From Candidatus Porisulfidus sp. TsSOB (GTDB lineage: Bacteria; Pseudomonadota; Gammaproteobacteria; Poriferisulfidales; Poriferisulfidaceae): 64,000 nucleotides of DNA. The position numbers and the translations under genes are program-made. The stretch spans positions 1 through 64,000 of the forward strand of contig MRSX01000002.1 in NCBI GenBank assembly GCA_002631715.1, read 5' to 3'. The notes under the pieces are model-generated. The model searched no databases. It was not told the DNA's origin and saw nothing but the letters and a program-made list of their open reading frames with translations. Positions 39,847 through 49,414 of the stretch are shown in pieces (positions within the stretch are counted from its first letter, which is position 1; every line of letters starts with the position of its first letter).

Positions 39847-40089
39847 CTAGGGCTGTGATTCCTGCGGACGGCCGACGAAGCCTTCCAGCAGGCCTTCCAC
39901 CCGGGCCATGCGTTCGCGCAGGTCGGCAGTGTCCCGGCCGAATTCCTGGCGCATTGCGGCCATGTCTTTGGCGACTTCCTTGCGCAGGTCAGCATTATCC
40001 TTATGCAAATTGCTGACTTCGTGGTGGAGCTTCCAAAGGAAGCCCAGAATCGCCACCACCGAAACGATTTGGATTGTAATTGCATCCAT
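39847..40089 (-). CDS. Small membrane-anchored coiled-coil protein
   Basis: An 80-aa protein with one N-terminal membrane helix ([19 protein letters not shown], about 6-24) followed by a heptad-rich, charged helix ([17 protein letters not shown] ... [16 protein letters not shown]). No family is recognised. The coding call rests on the clear amphipathic pattern and lack of a competing frame. It is isolated: gltB lies downstream on the same strand, and 186 bases of AT-rich sequence separate it from the next upstream gene. Confidence 0.65.
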   Translation of the reverse strand: MDAITIQIVSVVAILGFLWKLHHEVSNLHKDNADLRKEVAKDMAAMRQEFGRDTADLRERMARVEGLLEGFVGRPQESQP

Positions 40090-40275
40090 GATGATCCCTT
40101 ACCGGTCAGTCATGCCTTATTTATTCCAACCTTCGATCACTGAAAAAATCCCTCGTCAATTCCGTTTTCGGAGGGCGTTCGAACCGGGCGAGACGAGTTT
40201 AGCACAGCAGCATACAAGACCGGGAATCGCACGGTTTCCACGTGTCTTTTCGAAAGATAAATAATGTAATTTCAA

Positions 40276-40749
40276 TTATTTAACAAACAGACCGCCGCGA
40301 GTGGAGAAGAATGCCCAGGCCCCCTCGTCCCGGTCGAATTCGAACGGGATGAACTCGAAGTGGATCAGGCCCTCCAGCATCTCGGAAAACCAGGCCGGAA
40401 AGACCTGGTAGGCCACCGCCAACCCGATCAACAGGACGGCTAAAGCCACCATATAGCCGATACGGGTCTGCTCGAAAAACACTAGGAAACGGTTTCGCCG
40501 CGCCTGCCTCTCCGGCAACAGCGCGTCAAGCCCTTCATGATCGTCCGTACTGAACGCGAAATCATTGGAAAAGTAGATCAGTCGATCGGAACCCGCGACG
40601 CGGGCTGTCACGCCCTTCATGTGGCCCAGGAAAACGGTCTTACCGTCGGAGACGACGACCGCGGTGAACTCTCCGTCTTCAGTTCGGGTGAGCGCCGCTT
40701 CGCGGGCCAGGGTGGTGCCCCCTTGGTACAACTTCCCGCGTACGCTCAC
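40276..40749 (-). CDS. Membrane protein like the N-terminal part of YjgN-associated M48 proteins, no protease domain
   Basis: A 157-aa protein. The start MSVRGKLYQGGTTLAREAALTRTEDG and the following LIYFSNDFAFSTDDHEGLDALLP resemble the N-terminal domain that, in homologues next to YjgN/DUF898 genes, is followed by an M48 metalloprotease. One hydrophobic segment spans about 99-119. Here the protein stops after FFSTRGGLFVK, and the 186 bases behind contain no HExxH or other protease sequence, so it may be a truncated version. It overlaps the YjgN gene by 4 bases, as the intact pair does elsewhere. Confidence 0.7.
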   Translation of the reverse strand: MSVRGKLYQGGTTLAREAALTRTEDGEFTAVVVSDGKTVFLGHMKGVTARVAGSDRLIYFSNDFAFSTDDHEGLDALLPERQARRNRFLVFFEQTRIGYMVALAVLLIGLAVAYQVFPAWFSEMLEGLIHFEFIPFEFDRDEGAWAFFSTRGGLFVK

Positions 40750-41804
40750 AACCCGACCTCATAGCCTTCAATATCCGCGTATTCGGAGGCAACGGCGACT
40801 CCCGCGGCATGCTGCGAGTCGATGAAGTGATCAAGTGACCCGGCCGGCCTCAAGACCATGGCTTCGGCCAGATAGCGCCAGCGGCGCACCTGCGCCCACG
40901 GCCACAGCAATCCCAGCGAAAACAGGATGGCCAGCATGTTGGTCACACTGATCCAGATGATCGTGGCGCCGGACAGGCTGCAACCGAAGTGATGCCCCGG
41001 CTGCAGGACGAGCCGGTTGACGACGATGTTTCGTGTCAAAACCATGAACAACTCGCCCCCGGCATAAGCCGCCAACGGCGCTGCCAGCAAGGCGATCAAC
41101 TCGGCCCCCCCGATGACGAAAGTTTCAGACTCCCACCCAAACCCCAGCAATGCCAAAACGACGCTGAGCACGGCCGCAATAACGCCGCCACCGAACAGGA
41201 AGACTAAAAGCGTCGCTCCCGCGGCAAGGTAGTACTCCGCAATACCCGTGTGCGCCGAAAACCTCGCATGCCCGAAGGCCTGGCTGTTGGCGACATACTC
41301 GCGCATGGCGCGAGCGGCAAAGGGAAACGCAATGCCCAGCGTCAGGATGCTGGCGACCGGCCACAGGACAAACACCTTGAATGCCTGCGGATAGGTCCCG
41401 TGCCAATCGAATCGCACGGTGCGCCACACCGTCATGCGGGTATTGAAGCGCAGCGAGCGGTGAATGACCCAAGGGTAGACCGGAATGAACCCAAGGGTCA
41501 GCAAGAAACCAACCGGAGGCGAGAACCAGAGGGTCGCGATGTAAAGCGACAGGACGGCGACCACCAGAAGCCGGGCACGCAACAGGACAACGGGACGCGC
41601 CAGGTAGCTGAACCCGTCGCCCGCCATACGGGTGTTGCCGTAGAAAAACTGCAACCGACGGACTTTTGCCCAGGCCGAATACACTCCAAGCGTGAGAATC
41701 GTGAACAGCAAGTTCACGATCCAGATCGCGAAATAGTCCTCGGCGCGCCCCTCGAATGCGAAGGGAATAGGGTTGGAAAGCGATTGTCGCGTCTCTGCAT
41801 CCAT
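40746..41804 (-). CDS. YjgN family (DUF898) inner-membrane protein
   Basis: A 352-aa polytopic membrane protein. The repeated signature is IPFAFEGRAEDYFAIWIVNLLFTILTLGVYSAWAKVRR (given here in two parts: FEGRAEDYFAIWIVN, residues 17-31, and LTLGVYSAWAKVRRLQFF, 37-54) and LFSLGLLWPWAQVRRWRY near the C-terminus. Members are poorly characterised integral membrane proteins; some are paired with an M48 metalloprotease. Its stop overlaps the start of the next gene as ATGA-type coupling. Confidence 0.88.
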   Translation of the reverse strand: MDAETRQSLSNPIPFAFEGRAEDYFAIWIVNLLFTILTLGVYSAWAKVRRLQFFYGNTRMAGDGFSYLARPVVLLRARLLVVAVLSLYIATLWFSPPVGFLLTLGFIPVYPWVIHRSLRFNTRMTVWRTVRFDWHGTYPQAFKVFVLWPVASILTLGIAFPFAARAMREYVANSQAFGHARFSAHTGIAEYYLAAGATLLVFLFGGGVIAAVLSVVLALLGFGWESETFVIGGAELIALLAAPLAAYAGGELFMVLTRNIVVNRLVLQPGHHFGCSLSGATIIWISVTNMLAILFSLGLLWPWAQVRRWRYLAEAMVLRPAGSLDHFIDSQHAAGVAVASEYADIEGYEVGL

Positions 41805-41930
41805 GCCGATCTGCCGGCGCCAACGGCGAACCCGGACTGATGTGGTGAACGGATTTTAGACGGATGTGAGATTTTGGACAGCCGCGGCTCGAACCGAACC
41901 GGGGGATCTCCCTAGTGCTTTAATGGGATT

Positions 41931-42581
41931 ATGGCCTCTCACTCTTTCGTCAAGGCCCTGAGCCGCATCCGTCTCGACGGAGTCTTCAATCCGTACGGCG
42001 AGCGATGCAGCCTGTGCGACCGGGCCGACGCGGACCGCCGGCGCCGCGCCAACTTGCGCACCCTGCTCGATGCGGCGATTCGCATGCGCGTCGATTCCCT
42101 CTGGGTCGCCCGGGACCTCGGTTACCGCGGCGGCCGCCGCACCGGATTGCCGCTGACCGACGAAGAACACCTTCCGGCTCTTTCCCGGGCCTATGGCGGC
42201 CTCGCCCTGCGTCGCGCCACCACGGGCTCACCCGTCGCCGAACGCACCGCGGCCGTAATCTGGAAGATGCTGGCCCGGTTGGATCAGCCGGTCTTCCTCT
42301 GGAACGTCTTCCCCCTGCATCCGTTCGAACCCGGCAGGCCCCTGTCCAACCGCCGCCACACCCGGGCCGAGCGTCAAACCTGTCAGGACTTATTTTTTGC
42401 CTTGCTGGACACCCTCCAGCCCCGCCGTATCGTGGCCATCGGGAAAGATGCCCATGACACGCTTGAGGAATTCGGTCTGGAGCACCACCCGGTGCGGCAT
42501 CCCAGTTATGGAGGGCAGGTGGCATTTGCCGAAGGCGTGTCCCGGCTCTACGGGGTGGAGGAGCGATCCGCGGGTGACTGA
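41931..42581 (+). CDS. Uracil-DNA glycosylase superfamily protein
   Basis: A 216-aa protein of the UDG fold used in base-excision repair. Visible motifs are GYRGGRRTGLPLTDEEH (active-site Gly-rich region), FLWNVFPLHPFEPG (the Asn-containing strand) and the C-terminal HPSYGG, the conserved His-Pro-Ser of UDG families. No four-cysteine Fe-S pattern of family 4/5 is seen (only CSLC early on). It overlaps the phosphopantetheinyl transferase gene by 8 bases. The family is fairly secure; substrate specificity is not. Confidence 0.8.
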   Translation: MASHSFVKALSRIRLDGVFNPYGERCSLCDRADADRRRRANLRTLLDAAIRMRVDSLWVARDLGYRGGRRTGLPLTDEEHLPALSRAYGGLALRRATTGSPVAERTAAVIWKMLARLDQPVFLWNVFPLHPFEPGRPLSNRRHTRAERQTCQDLFFALLDTLQPRRIVAIGKDAHDTLEEFGLEHHPVRHPSYGGQVAFAEGVSRLYGVEERSAGD

Positions 42582-43236
42582 AAGAAAAGTAGAGTCCCCC
42601 GACTTCGAGCCAGCGGTCGACCCCCTGCTGGCGCAGGCCCTGGAAACGTTGCAGGCACCCGGCTTGTTGCTGGGGCATCGCGTCATCACGCCGGGAGACG
42701 AGCACGCGCTTTCGCCTGCCGAGCGCGCAGGCCGCGAAAAAGCCACCCTGAAGGTTCACAGGCAGAGCGGTGCGGTCCGGATATTGGCCCGGCAACTCCT
42801 GGAACAGCTGGGCCTGCCCGATGCCGAGCTGCCCCGGCTCCCGAACGGCGCGCCCAAGTGGCCGGACGGCGTGACCGGCTCCCTCGCCCATGACAGGGAT
42901 GTGGCCGTAGCGGCCGTGATGTACTCCGATGGTTCGTCTTTTGTCGGCATTGATGTTGAACCGGCAGAGCCACTGCCGCCCAAGGTCATGGAGGAGATCT
43001 CCACCCCCGGCGAGCAACGCAGGTACGACGCCGACCTCCTTCAAAGCCGTGTCCTGTTCTGCGCCAAGGAGGCCGTCTACAAGGCCTTCAATTCAAAAAC
43101 CGGGCAGTTCCTGGGATTTCAGGACGTCGAAATCGACCTGGATGCCGGCAAAGCTGCCGTGAAAGGGGGATTAACCATGCCGGTCTCCGTCGTGACGGCC
43201 CCCCGCGTCGTGGCGTTGGCGCGCTACTCCGGGTAG
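42574..43236 (+). CDS. 4'-phosphopantetheinyl transferase (EntD/Sfp-like)
   Basis: Transfers phosphopantetheine from CoA to carrier-protein serines. The 220-aa protein carries the superfamily motifs GSLAHDRDVAVAAV (with the basic/His pair), VGIDVEP (Mg-binding Asp) and the FCAKEAVYKAFN signature (WxxKEA form, near 153-163). The start is GTG at 42574, overlapping the UDG stop (GTGACTGA), with a GGAGGAG ribosome binding site upstream. Which carrier protein it serves is unknown; no polyketide or peptide synthase is in the window. Confidence 0.9.
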   Translation: MTERKVESPDFEPAVDPLLAQALETLQAPGLLLGHRVITPGDEHALSPAERAGREKATLKVHRQSGAVRILARQLLEQLGLPDAELPRLPNGAPKWPDGVTGSLAHDRDVAVAAVMYSDGSSFVGIDVEPAEPLPPKVMEEISTPGEQRRYDADLLQSRVLFCAKEAVYKAFNSKTGQFLGFQDVEIDLDAGKAAVKGGLTMPVSVVTAPRVVALARYSG

Positions 43237-43278
43237 CGGGGCGCGAATTCGGGCGATCAGAGGGCTTCCAAACTTATA

Positions 43279-43284
43279 TATAAT
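43279..43284 (+). promoter_or_regulatory. -10 element of tRNA-Met with GC-rich discriminator
   Basis: TATAAT is followed at once by GCGCGCGC (43285-43292), the GC-rich discriminator typical of stable-RNA promoters under stringent control. Transcription would start a few bases before the tRNA. No convincing -35 box is seen. Confidence 0.55.
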
Positions 43285-43296
43285 GCGCGCGCACCT

Positions 43297-43373
43297 GGCT
43301 ATGTAGCTCAGCTGGTTAGAGCGTGGCACTCATAATGCCAAGGTCGGTGGTTCGAGTCCACCCATAGCCACCA
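43297..43373 (+). tRNA. tRNA-Met, elongator type (anticodon CAT)
   Basis: The acceptor stem GGCTATG (43297-43303) pairs with CATAGCC (43363-43369), and the CCA end is encoded (43371-43373). The anticodon stem TGGCA/TGCCA encloses CTCATAA, giving CAT. The G-C first pair excludes the initiator, and the sequence is close to E. coli elongator tRNA-Met. A CAT anticodon tRNA-Ile modified to lysidine is a less likely alternative. Confidence 0.94.
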
Positions 43374-43387
43374 TCCCCCAGCTCCCC

Positions 43388-43425
43388 AGAAAAGGCCGAA
43401 TTTTCGCGGTCTTGGAGCCTTTTCT
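43388..43425 (+). terminator. Inverted repeat after tRNA-Met, possible terminator
   Basis: AGAAAAGGC (43388-43396) is perfectly complementary to GCCTTTTCT (43417-43425), 15 bases after the tRNA. The loop is long (20 bases) and contains a smaller CGAATTTTCG palindrome. The T run lies within the stem, so the structure is plausible but not a textbook terminator. Confidence 0.45.
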
Positions 43426-43444
43426 CATGCCCCCGAATCCGCCT

Positions 43445-43473
43445 TTCCGGCGGCCCTTTCGGGCCCTCCGGAA
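43445..43473 (+). promoter_or_regulatory. Composite hairpin upstream of gyrA
   Basis: TTCCGG (43445-43450) pairs with CCGGAA (43468-43473) and inside it GGCCC (43452-43456) with GGGCC (43461-43465), TTTC loop, one/two-base internal bulge. It lies between the tRNA-Met and gyrA, about 95 bases before the gyrA start. Its role (terminator remnant or leader structure) is unknown; no T run follows. Confidence 0.35.
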
Positions 43474-43566
43474 CAGGTGCAGGAAACTATGATTTCTGGT
43501 AAAATTATCAGCCAGAAAATTAACCCAAAATCCCACGTATTTTTACCCACGGAAAACCCCCTCAGA

Positions 43567-46152
43567 ATGACCGATCCCGACCCTTTGCAAAGCTCCGAAA
43601 TCCTGCCGATTACGATTGAAGACGAGATGCGCCAGTCGTATCTCGACTACGCGATGAGCGTGATCGTGGGTCGCGCCCTGCCCGACGTTCGCGACGGCCT
43701 CAAGCCGGTGCACCGACGAGTGCTGTACGCCATGAACGAACTCAAGAACCACTGGGACAAGCCGTACAAGAAATCGGCGCGCGTGGTCGGCGACGTGATC
43801 GGCAAGTACCACCCGCACGGCGACACTGCGGTGTACGACACCATGGTGCGCATGGCGCAGCCGTTCTCGATGCGCCACATGCTGATCGACGGCCAGGGCA
43901 ACTTCGGCTCGGTAGACGGGGACTCGCCGGCCGCCATGCGTTACACCGAAGTGCGTCTCGCGCGCATCGCGCACGAGGTGCTGTCCGATCTCGACCGGGA
44001 AACCGTCGACTTCTCGCCCAACTACGACGGGAACGAGCAGGAACCCACCGTCCTGCCGACCCGCGTCCCCAACCTGCTGATCAACGGCGCAGCCGGCATC
44101 GCGGTCGGCATGGCGACTAACATCCCCCCTCATAATCTCGGCGAGACGGTGCGTGCCTGCATCGCGCTGATCGACGACCCCGAGATCGACCTCGACGGCC
44201 TGATGACGCACCTGCCCGGGCCGGACTTCCCGACCGCCGGGCTGATCAGCCGCGGCGGGATTCATGCCGCCTACGCCACCGGCCGGGGCCGGGTCATGAT
44301 CCGCGCCCGCACCGAGGTCGAGACGGACGCCAAGGAACGCGAGAAGATCATCGTCACCGAGCTCCCCTACCAGGTCAACAAGGCCAAGCTGATTGAGCAT
44401 ATCGCAACGCTAGTGCGCGACAAGCGCCTCGAAGGCATCCGCACCCTGCGCGACGAATCGGACAAGGACGGGATGCGCATCGTGATCGAACTGCAGAAAG
44501 GGGCGATCCACGAGGTCGTCCTCAACAACCTGTACCAGCAGACCCGGATGCGCCAGTCGTTCGGCGTCAACATGGTGGCCCTGGTCGACGGCCAGCCGGA
44601 AGTCGTAAACCTTCGCGACGTGCTGGAGGCGTTCCTGCGCCACCGGCGCGACGTGGTGACCCGCCGCACCCTGTTCGACCTGCGCGAGGCGCGCGACCGC
44701 GCCCATCGCCTGGAGGGCTTTGCCGTCGCGCTGGCCAACATCGACGAGGTCATCGCCCTGATCAAGGCCTCGCCGGACGCCGCCACCGCCCGGGCCGGAT
44801 TGATGGAGCGCGCCTGGCCGCCCGGCGGCGTGGCGCAGTTGCTGGAACAGAAAGGCGCCGAAGCTTCCCGACCCGAGGGACTGCCGAAGGAATTCGGGTT
44901 CCAAAAGAAAGGCTACTACCTGTCCGAAGTCCAGGCCCAGGCCATCCTGGAGTTGCGGCTGCACCGCCTGACCGGCCTGGAGCAGGAGAAGATCCGCAGC
45001 GACTACCAGGAAGTGCTCGACCTCATTGCCGAACTGTTCTCCATCCTGTCCGACCCCGAGCGGCTGATGCAGGTGATCCGCTCCGAACTGGTCGCCATCG
45101 AGGAACAGTACGCCGACCCGCGCCGCACTGAGATCGAGGACGTGGACTACGACATCGAGGACGAGGACCTCATTCCGGTCGAGGACCGAGTGATCACGCT
45201 GTCCGGGCACGGCTACGCCAAGTCGCAATCGCCGGACACCTACCGCGCGCAGCGCCGCGGCGGCCGCGGCAAGGCCGCAGCCTCCACCAAGGAGGAAGAC
45301 TTCATCGAACAGATGTTCGTGGCCAGCAGCCATGACACGGTCCTGTGCTTCACCAGCCTCGGACGGGTTTACTGGCTCAAGGTCTACCAGTTCCCGCAAG
45401 GTTCGCGCACCGCGCGCGGGCGCCCGATCGTCAACCTGCTGGAATTGCAGCCGGAAGAGAAGGTCAACGTCATCATGCCGGTGCACGAATTCAGCGACGA
45501 CCGCTACGTGGTCATGGCCACCCAGAACGGCGTCGTCAAGAAGGTCAAGCTGTCCGCATTCTCCCGTCCCCTGCGTTGCGGCATCATCGCCGCCAACCTG
45601 CGCGAAGACGACCGGCTGGTCGGAGCCGCCTTGTCCAACGGCAATGACGACATCCTCCTGGTCAGCGACAACGGCAAAGCGGTACGCTTCGCCGAGAATA
45701 CCGTTCGGGCAACGGGGCGCACCTCTGCCGGCGTGCGCGGAATCCGGCTGGAGCCGGATGCCAAGGTGATCAGCCTAGCGGTCATCGATCCCGAGGCGCA
45801 AGATCATCGCCAGTTGCTGGTCGCAACCCAAAACGGCTACGGCAAGCGCACCGAACTGGCCGACTTCCCGCGCAAGGGCCGTGCTATCAAGGGCGTTATC
45901 GCCATCCGCACCTCCGAGCGCAACGGCCGGGTGATCGGAGCGGTAGAAGCGGAACCCAATCAGGAAGTCATGCTGATTACCGACGGCGGCACCCTGGTGC
46001 GCACCCGAATCGACGAGATTTCGGTGGTGGGGCGCAATACTCAGGGTGTCCGGTTGATCGAACCGCGCGACGGCGAGCAGCTGACCCGGGTCGTCTGCGT
46101 CGAGCCGCTGGACGACGACGACGAGACCGAGGACGAACCGGTTGTCCACTGA
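43567..46152 (+). CDS. gyrA: DNA gyrase subunit A
   Basis: Introduces negative supercoils together with GyrB. The 861-aa protein has the winged-helix/tower domain with the catalytic tyrosine in [10 protein letters not shown] (Y126), and a C-terminal beta-pinwheel made of repeats; the GyrA box region reads [10 protein letters not shown]. The quinolone-binding segment is [10 protein letters not shown], with threonine at the position of E. coli Ser83, a normal state in several gammaproteobacteria. The ATG at 43567 is chosen by alignment; an in-frame ATG at 43477 would add 30 atypical residues. serC overlaps the 3' end by 11 bases. Confidence 0.98.
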   Translation: MTDPDPLQSSEILPITIEDEMRQSYLDYAMSVIVGRALPDVRDGLKPVHRRVLYAMNELKNHWDKPYKKSARVVGDVIGKYHPHGDTAVYDTMVRMAQPFSMRHMLIDGQGNFGSVDGDSPAAMRYTEVRLARIAHEVLSDLDRETVDFSPNYDGNEQEPTVLPTRVPNLLINGAAGIAVGMATNIPPHNLGETVRACIALIDDPEIDLDGLMTHLPGPDFPTAGLISRGGIHAAYATGRGRVMIRARTEVETDAKEREKIIVTELPYQVNKAKLIEHIATLVRDKRLEGIRTLRDESDKDGMRIVIELQKGAIHEVVLNNLYQQTRMRQSFGVNMVALVDGQPEVVNLRDVLEAFLRHRRDVVTRRTLFDLREARDRAHRLEGFAVALANIDEVIALIKASPDAATARAGLMERAWPPGGVAQLLEQKGAEASRPEGLPKEFGFQKKGYYLSEVQAQAILELRLHRLTGLEQEKIRSDYQEVLDLIAELFSILSDPERLMQVIRSELVAIEEQYADPRRTEIEDVDYDIEDEDLIPVEDRVITLSGHGYAKSQSPDTYRAQRRGGRGKAAASTKEEDFIEQMFVASSHDTVLCFTSLGRVYWLKVYQFPQGSRTARGRPIVNLLELQPEEKVNVIMPVHEFSDDRYVVMATQNGVVKKVKLSAFSRPLRCGIIAANLREDDRLVGAALSNGNDDILLVSDNGKAVRFAENTVRATGRTSAGVRGIRLEPDAKVISLAVIDPEAQDHRQLLVATQNGYGKRTELADFPRKGRAIKGVIAIRTSERNGRVIGAVEAEPNQEVMLITDGGTLVRTRIDEISVVGRNTQGVRLIEPRDGEQLTRVVCVEPLDDDDETEDEPVVH

Positions 46153-47218
46153 GGATATCCCGGCACGCTACAACTACGCGCCCGGACCGGCCCAGCTTCC
46201 TCCGGAAGTCGTCGCCGAGGCCGCCGAGGCCGTCCGCTCCTTCCCTCCGCACGGCCGCTCCATCCTGGAGCTGAGCCACCGCAGTACGGATTTCGGCACC
46301 ATCGCGGAACAGGCGGAAGCCGACCTCCGCACCCTGCTTGCACTCCCCGACGACTACGCGGTGCTGTTCCTGAATGGCGGGGCACGGGTGCACTACACCT
46401 TGTGGGTGCAGAACCTGAGCGCTCCGGACGACCGGATCGGACTGGTTGATTCGGGTTTCTGGTCCCAACAGGCTATCGAGGAGGCGCGAAAACTCCGCGA
46501 GATCCGCGTGCTGCCGGATTCGCCGGACCCGGCGGACTACCCCGACCTCGCGCCGGCGGATACGGATGGACTGGCCTTCCTGCACTACGTCTCCAATGAA
46601 ACGCTGACCGGCCTGGCGATGCCGGCCCCGCAGGCGGCCTGCCCCCTGGTCTGCGACCGCACCTCGGATTTCCTGAGCGAGCCGTTCGACATCCACCCGT
46701 ATGCACTGTGCTATGCCGGCAGCCAGAAAAATTTCGGCACGGCTGGCCTGACGGTGCTGGTGATTCGGCGCGACTGCCTCCGCGAAGAAACCGGACTGGC
46801 TCCGGGCCTGTCTTACGAGGCCCAAGCCCGCACCGGCTGTCTTTATCACACGCCCCCCATATATGCCTGGTACGTCAGCGCATTGATGCTGCGCTGGATC
46901 CGCGAACAGGGCGGATTGGAGGAAATGGAGCGGCGCGCCCGGACCCGCGCGAGTCTCGTGTACGACTGCATCGACGCCAGTTCGCTCTATGCGAACGCCA
47001 TCGCCCCCCGGGCCCGCTCGCGCATGAACGTCTGCTTCACCCTGGCGGACTCGGGACTGGAAACCGCCTTCCTGCAACAGGCCGAAACCGCAGGTCTAAT
47101 AGGGCTGCGCGGCCACAAGGTCGTCGGCGGAATGCGGGCGAGCCTGTACAATGCCATGCCTGTAACCGGGGCGGAAGCCCTGGTCGAATTCATGCGGGAT
47201 TTCGAGCGCAAGGCATGA
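46142..47218 (+). CDS. serC: Phosphoserine aminotransferase
   Basis: PLP enzyme of serine and pyridoxine synthesis. The 358-aa protein starts [14 protein letters not shown], has the helical segment [11 protein letters not shown] and the lysine in [18 protein letters not shown], the PLP site of SerC. It starts with TTG at 46142 inside the end of gyrA (11-base overlap), giving strong coupling, and its stop overlaps the start of pheA. gyrA-serC-pheA is the conserved gammaproteobacterial order. Confidence 0.96.
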   Translation: MSTEDIPARYNYAPGPAQLPPEVVAEAAEAVRSFPPHGRSILELSHRSTDFGTIAEQAEADLRTLLALPDDYAVLFLNGGARVHYTLWVQNLSAPDDRIGLVDSGFWSQQAIEEARKLREIRVLPDSPDPADYPDLAPADTDGLAFLHYVSNETLTGLAMPAPQAACPLVCDRTSDFLSEPFDIHPYALCYAGSQKNFGTAGLTVLVIRRDCLREETGLAPGLSYEAQARTGCLYHTPPIYAWYVSALMLRWIREQGGLEEMERRARTRASLVYDCIDASSLYANAIAPRARSRMNVCFTLADSGLETAFLQQAETAGLIGLRGHKVVGGMRASLYNAMPVTGAEALVEFMRDFERKA

Positions 47219-48288
47219 AAAATCACGAACTGGAATCGGCCCGGCAGCAGATTGATGCGCTGGACGCCGAAATCATGGAGCGCATCAGCCGCCGTGCGGC
47301 GCTGGCGCTGGAGACGGCACGCGCCAAGGAAGCAGGCGGCGCGTTCTACGACCCTGCGCGCGAAGCACAGGTTTTACGCCGCATCCGTGAAACCAATCCT
47401 GGTCCCCTGCCCGACAACAGCATGGTGCACCTGTTCCGCGAAATCATGTCGGCCTGTCTGGCGCTGGAACACCCGACCCGGGTCGCATACCTCGGCCCGG
47501 AAGGCACATTCACCCACCAGGCTGCCTTGCGCCACTTCGGCCAGTCCGCGGAAATCACCCCGCGCGACAACATCACCGAGGTGTTTCGCGTGGTGGAAAG
47601 TGGCCAATCCGAGTACGGGGTGGTGCCGGTCGAGAATTCCACCGACGGCGTCGTCGCGCACACGCTGGACCTGTTCGTCGAGTCGCCGCTGAAGGTCTCC
47701 GGCGAGGTGGAACTGGCGGTTCACCACCACCTGCTGGCCCGCGACGAGGATCGCGCGGCCTTGCAGCAGGTGCGTGCCCACCCGCAGGCCCTGGCCCAGT
47801 GCCGGCAATGGCTGGACCGGGAACTGCCGGGCCTAGACTGCATCAGCGACGCCAGCAACGCTGCCGCCGCCCGCTATGCCGCTACCCACCCCGACACCGC
47901 AGCCATCGCCTCGCGCGCCGCGGCCGAGCAGTACAACCTGAACATCCTGGCTCAAGACATCGAGGACAATCCGAACAACCGGACCCGCTTCCTGGTAATC
48001 GGTCCGCACGACCAAGCGCCGTCCGGTGAGGACAAGACCAGCGTACTGGTATCGGCGCGCAATCAGCCCGGCGCGCTGCTCGGGCTGCTGCGCCCGCTAG
48101 CCGAAGCCGGCATCGACATGACCCGCATCGAATCGCGCCCCACGCACCTCGTCAACTGGGAATACATCTTCTTCCTCGACATCCGGGGCCACCAGAAGGA
48201 CCCCGAAGTGGCACAGGCACTGGAACACCTGCTTGCGGCTGCCGCATTCTGCAAGATCCTGGGCTCCTATCCCTGCGCATTGGGTTGA
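47215..48288 (+). CDS. pheA: Chorismate mutase/prephenate dehydratase (P-protein)
   Basis: Bifunctional enzyme making phenylpyruvate for phenylalanine. The 357-aa protein has an N-terminal AroQ chorismate mutase (ARQQIDALDAEIMERISRRA), the prephenate dehydratase domain starting VAYLGPEGTFTHQAA with the TRFLVIG signature, and a C-terminal ACT domain (VLVSARNQPGALLGLLRPLAEAG and ESRPTHLVNWEY) for feedback control by phenylalanine. The ATG at 47215 overlaps the serC stop. Confidence 0.97.
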   Translation: MKNHELESARQQIDALDAEIMERISRRAALALETARAKEAGGAFYDPAREAQVLRRIRETNPGPLPDNSMVHLFREIMSACLALEHPTRVAYLGPEGTFTHQAALRHFGQSAEITPRDNITEVFRVVESGQSEYGVVPVENSTDGVVAHTLDLFVESPLKVSGEVELAVHHHLLARDEDRAALQQVRAHPQALAQCRQWLDRELPGLDCISDASNAAAARYAATHPDTAAIASRAAAEQYNLNILAQDIEDNPNNRTRFLVIGPHDQAPSGEDKTSVLVSARNQPGALLGLLRPLAEAGIDMTRIESRPTHLVNWEYIFFLDIRGHQKDPEVAQALEHLLAAAAFCKILGSYPCALG

Positions 48289-48292
48289 TCTC

Positions 48293-49414
48293 ATGACCGT
48301 TCCCAACTCCGATGCCGCGGCATTGCGGCACATCGTCGCAGCCGCACGCCCCTGCGTGCAGGGCCTGGCCCCCTATGTGCCCGGCGCCCGGCCCAGCACC
48401 GTGGACGAGAAGGTCTGCCGCCTGGCTTCCAACGAAAATCCGCTTGGCCCATCCGCCGAGGCGATGGCCGCCCTGGCGGAGCCTGCCAACCTGTCCCGCT
48501 ATCCCGACAACGACGGACACGCGCTGAGAGAAGCGCTGAGCGTCCGGCACGACTGCCCGCCCGACTGCCTGATCTTCGGCAACGGTTCTTCCGACCTGCT
48601 GGACCTGGTCGCGTGCGCCTACCTGGAAGCGGGCCGCAGTGCCGCGTTCGCGCGGCATGCCTTCGTGGTCTACCCTCTGGTGGTGCAGGCGGCAGGCGCC
48701 ACGGCACGGATTTCGGCCCCATACCCGGTCGAGCACGAGCAGCCGCTGGGGCACGACCCGAAGACGTTGCTCGAATGCGTGGACGAGACCACGGCCGTGG
48801 TGTTCATCGCCAACCCGAACAACCCGACCGGTACCGTGCTGGAAGACGATGAGATTCGGGCTTTGATCGAGGCGCTGCCGCCTCATGTGCTGGTCGTGCT
48901 GGACGAGGCCTATGCTGAATACCGAGACCCGATCCCGGCGGCCGGGCGTTTCCTGGAATACCCGCAGGTGATCGTGACCCGGACGTTTTCCAAGATTTTC
49001 GGGTTGGCCGGCCTGCGCATCGGCTACGCGCTAGCCCATCCCGAAGTCATCGCGATACTCAACCGGGTGCGGCAGCCTTTCAACGTCAACACGCTGGCGC
49101 AGCAGGCGGCGGTGGCCGCCGTCGGCGACGAGGAGCACGTCACGCACAGCCGGGCCGTCAATGCCCAGGGTATGCGGCAACTACTGAGGACGGCACGCGA
49201 GCTTGAACTGCGTGCGCTGGGCACGCATGGCAATTTCCTGACCCTGGACTTCGGCGAACAGGCCCGGGCCGTGGTGGATTTCCTGCGCGAGCGCGGAATC
49301 CTGGTGCGAGCACTACCGGAGTATGAATTGCCGAACTGGCTGCGCTGCACCATCGGCACCGCCGAGGAAACCCGGACCCTGATCGGCGCGCTGCACGCGT
49401 GGCGGGCATCATGA
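48293..49414 (+). CDS. hisC: Histidinol-phosphate aminotransferase (aromatic operon copy)
   Basis: A 373-aa class I/II aminotransferase. Landmarks: RLASNENPLGPS at the start, FIANPNNPTGTV, VVLDEAYAEY, and the PLP lysine in TRTFSKIFGLAGLRIGY. In this operon position the enzyme is usually called HisC2 and probably also serves as an aromatic (arogenate/prephenate or tyrosine) aminotransferase; specificity cannot be read off. It starts 4 bases after pheA and overlaps tyrA by 4 bases. Confidence 0.93.
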   Translation: MTVPNSDAAALRHIVAAARPCVQGLAPYVPGARPSTVDEKVCRLASNENPLGPSAEAMAALAEPANLSRYPDNDGHALREALSVRHDCPPDCLIFGNGSSDLLDLVACAYLEAGRSAAFARHAFVVYPLVVQAAGATARISAPYPVEHEQPLGHDPKTLLECVDETTAVVFIANPNNPTGTVLEDDEIRALIEALPPHVLVVLDEAYAEYRDPIPAAGRFLEYPQVIVTRTFSKIFGLAGLRIGYALAHPEVIAILNRVRQPFNVNTLAQQAAVAAVGDEEHVTHSRAVNAQGMRQLLRTARELELRALGTHGNFLTLDFGEQARAVVDFLRERGILVRALPEYELPNWLRCTIGTAEETRTLIGALHAWRAS

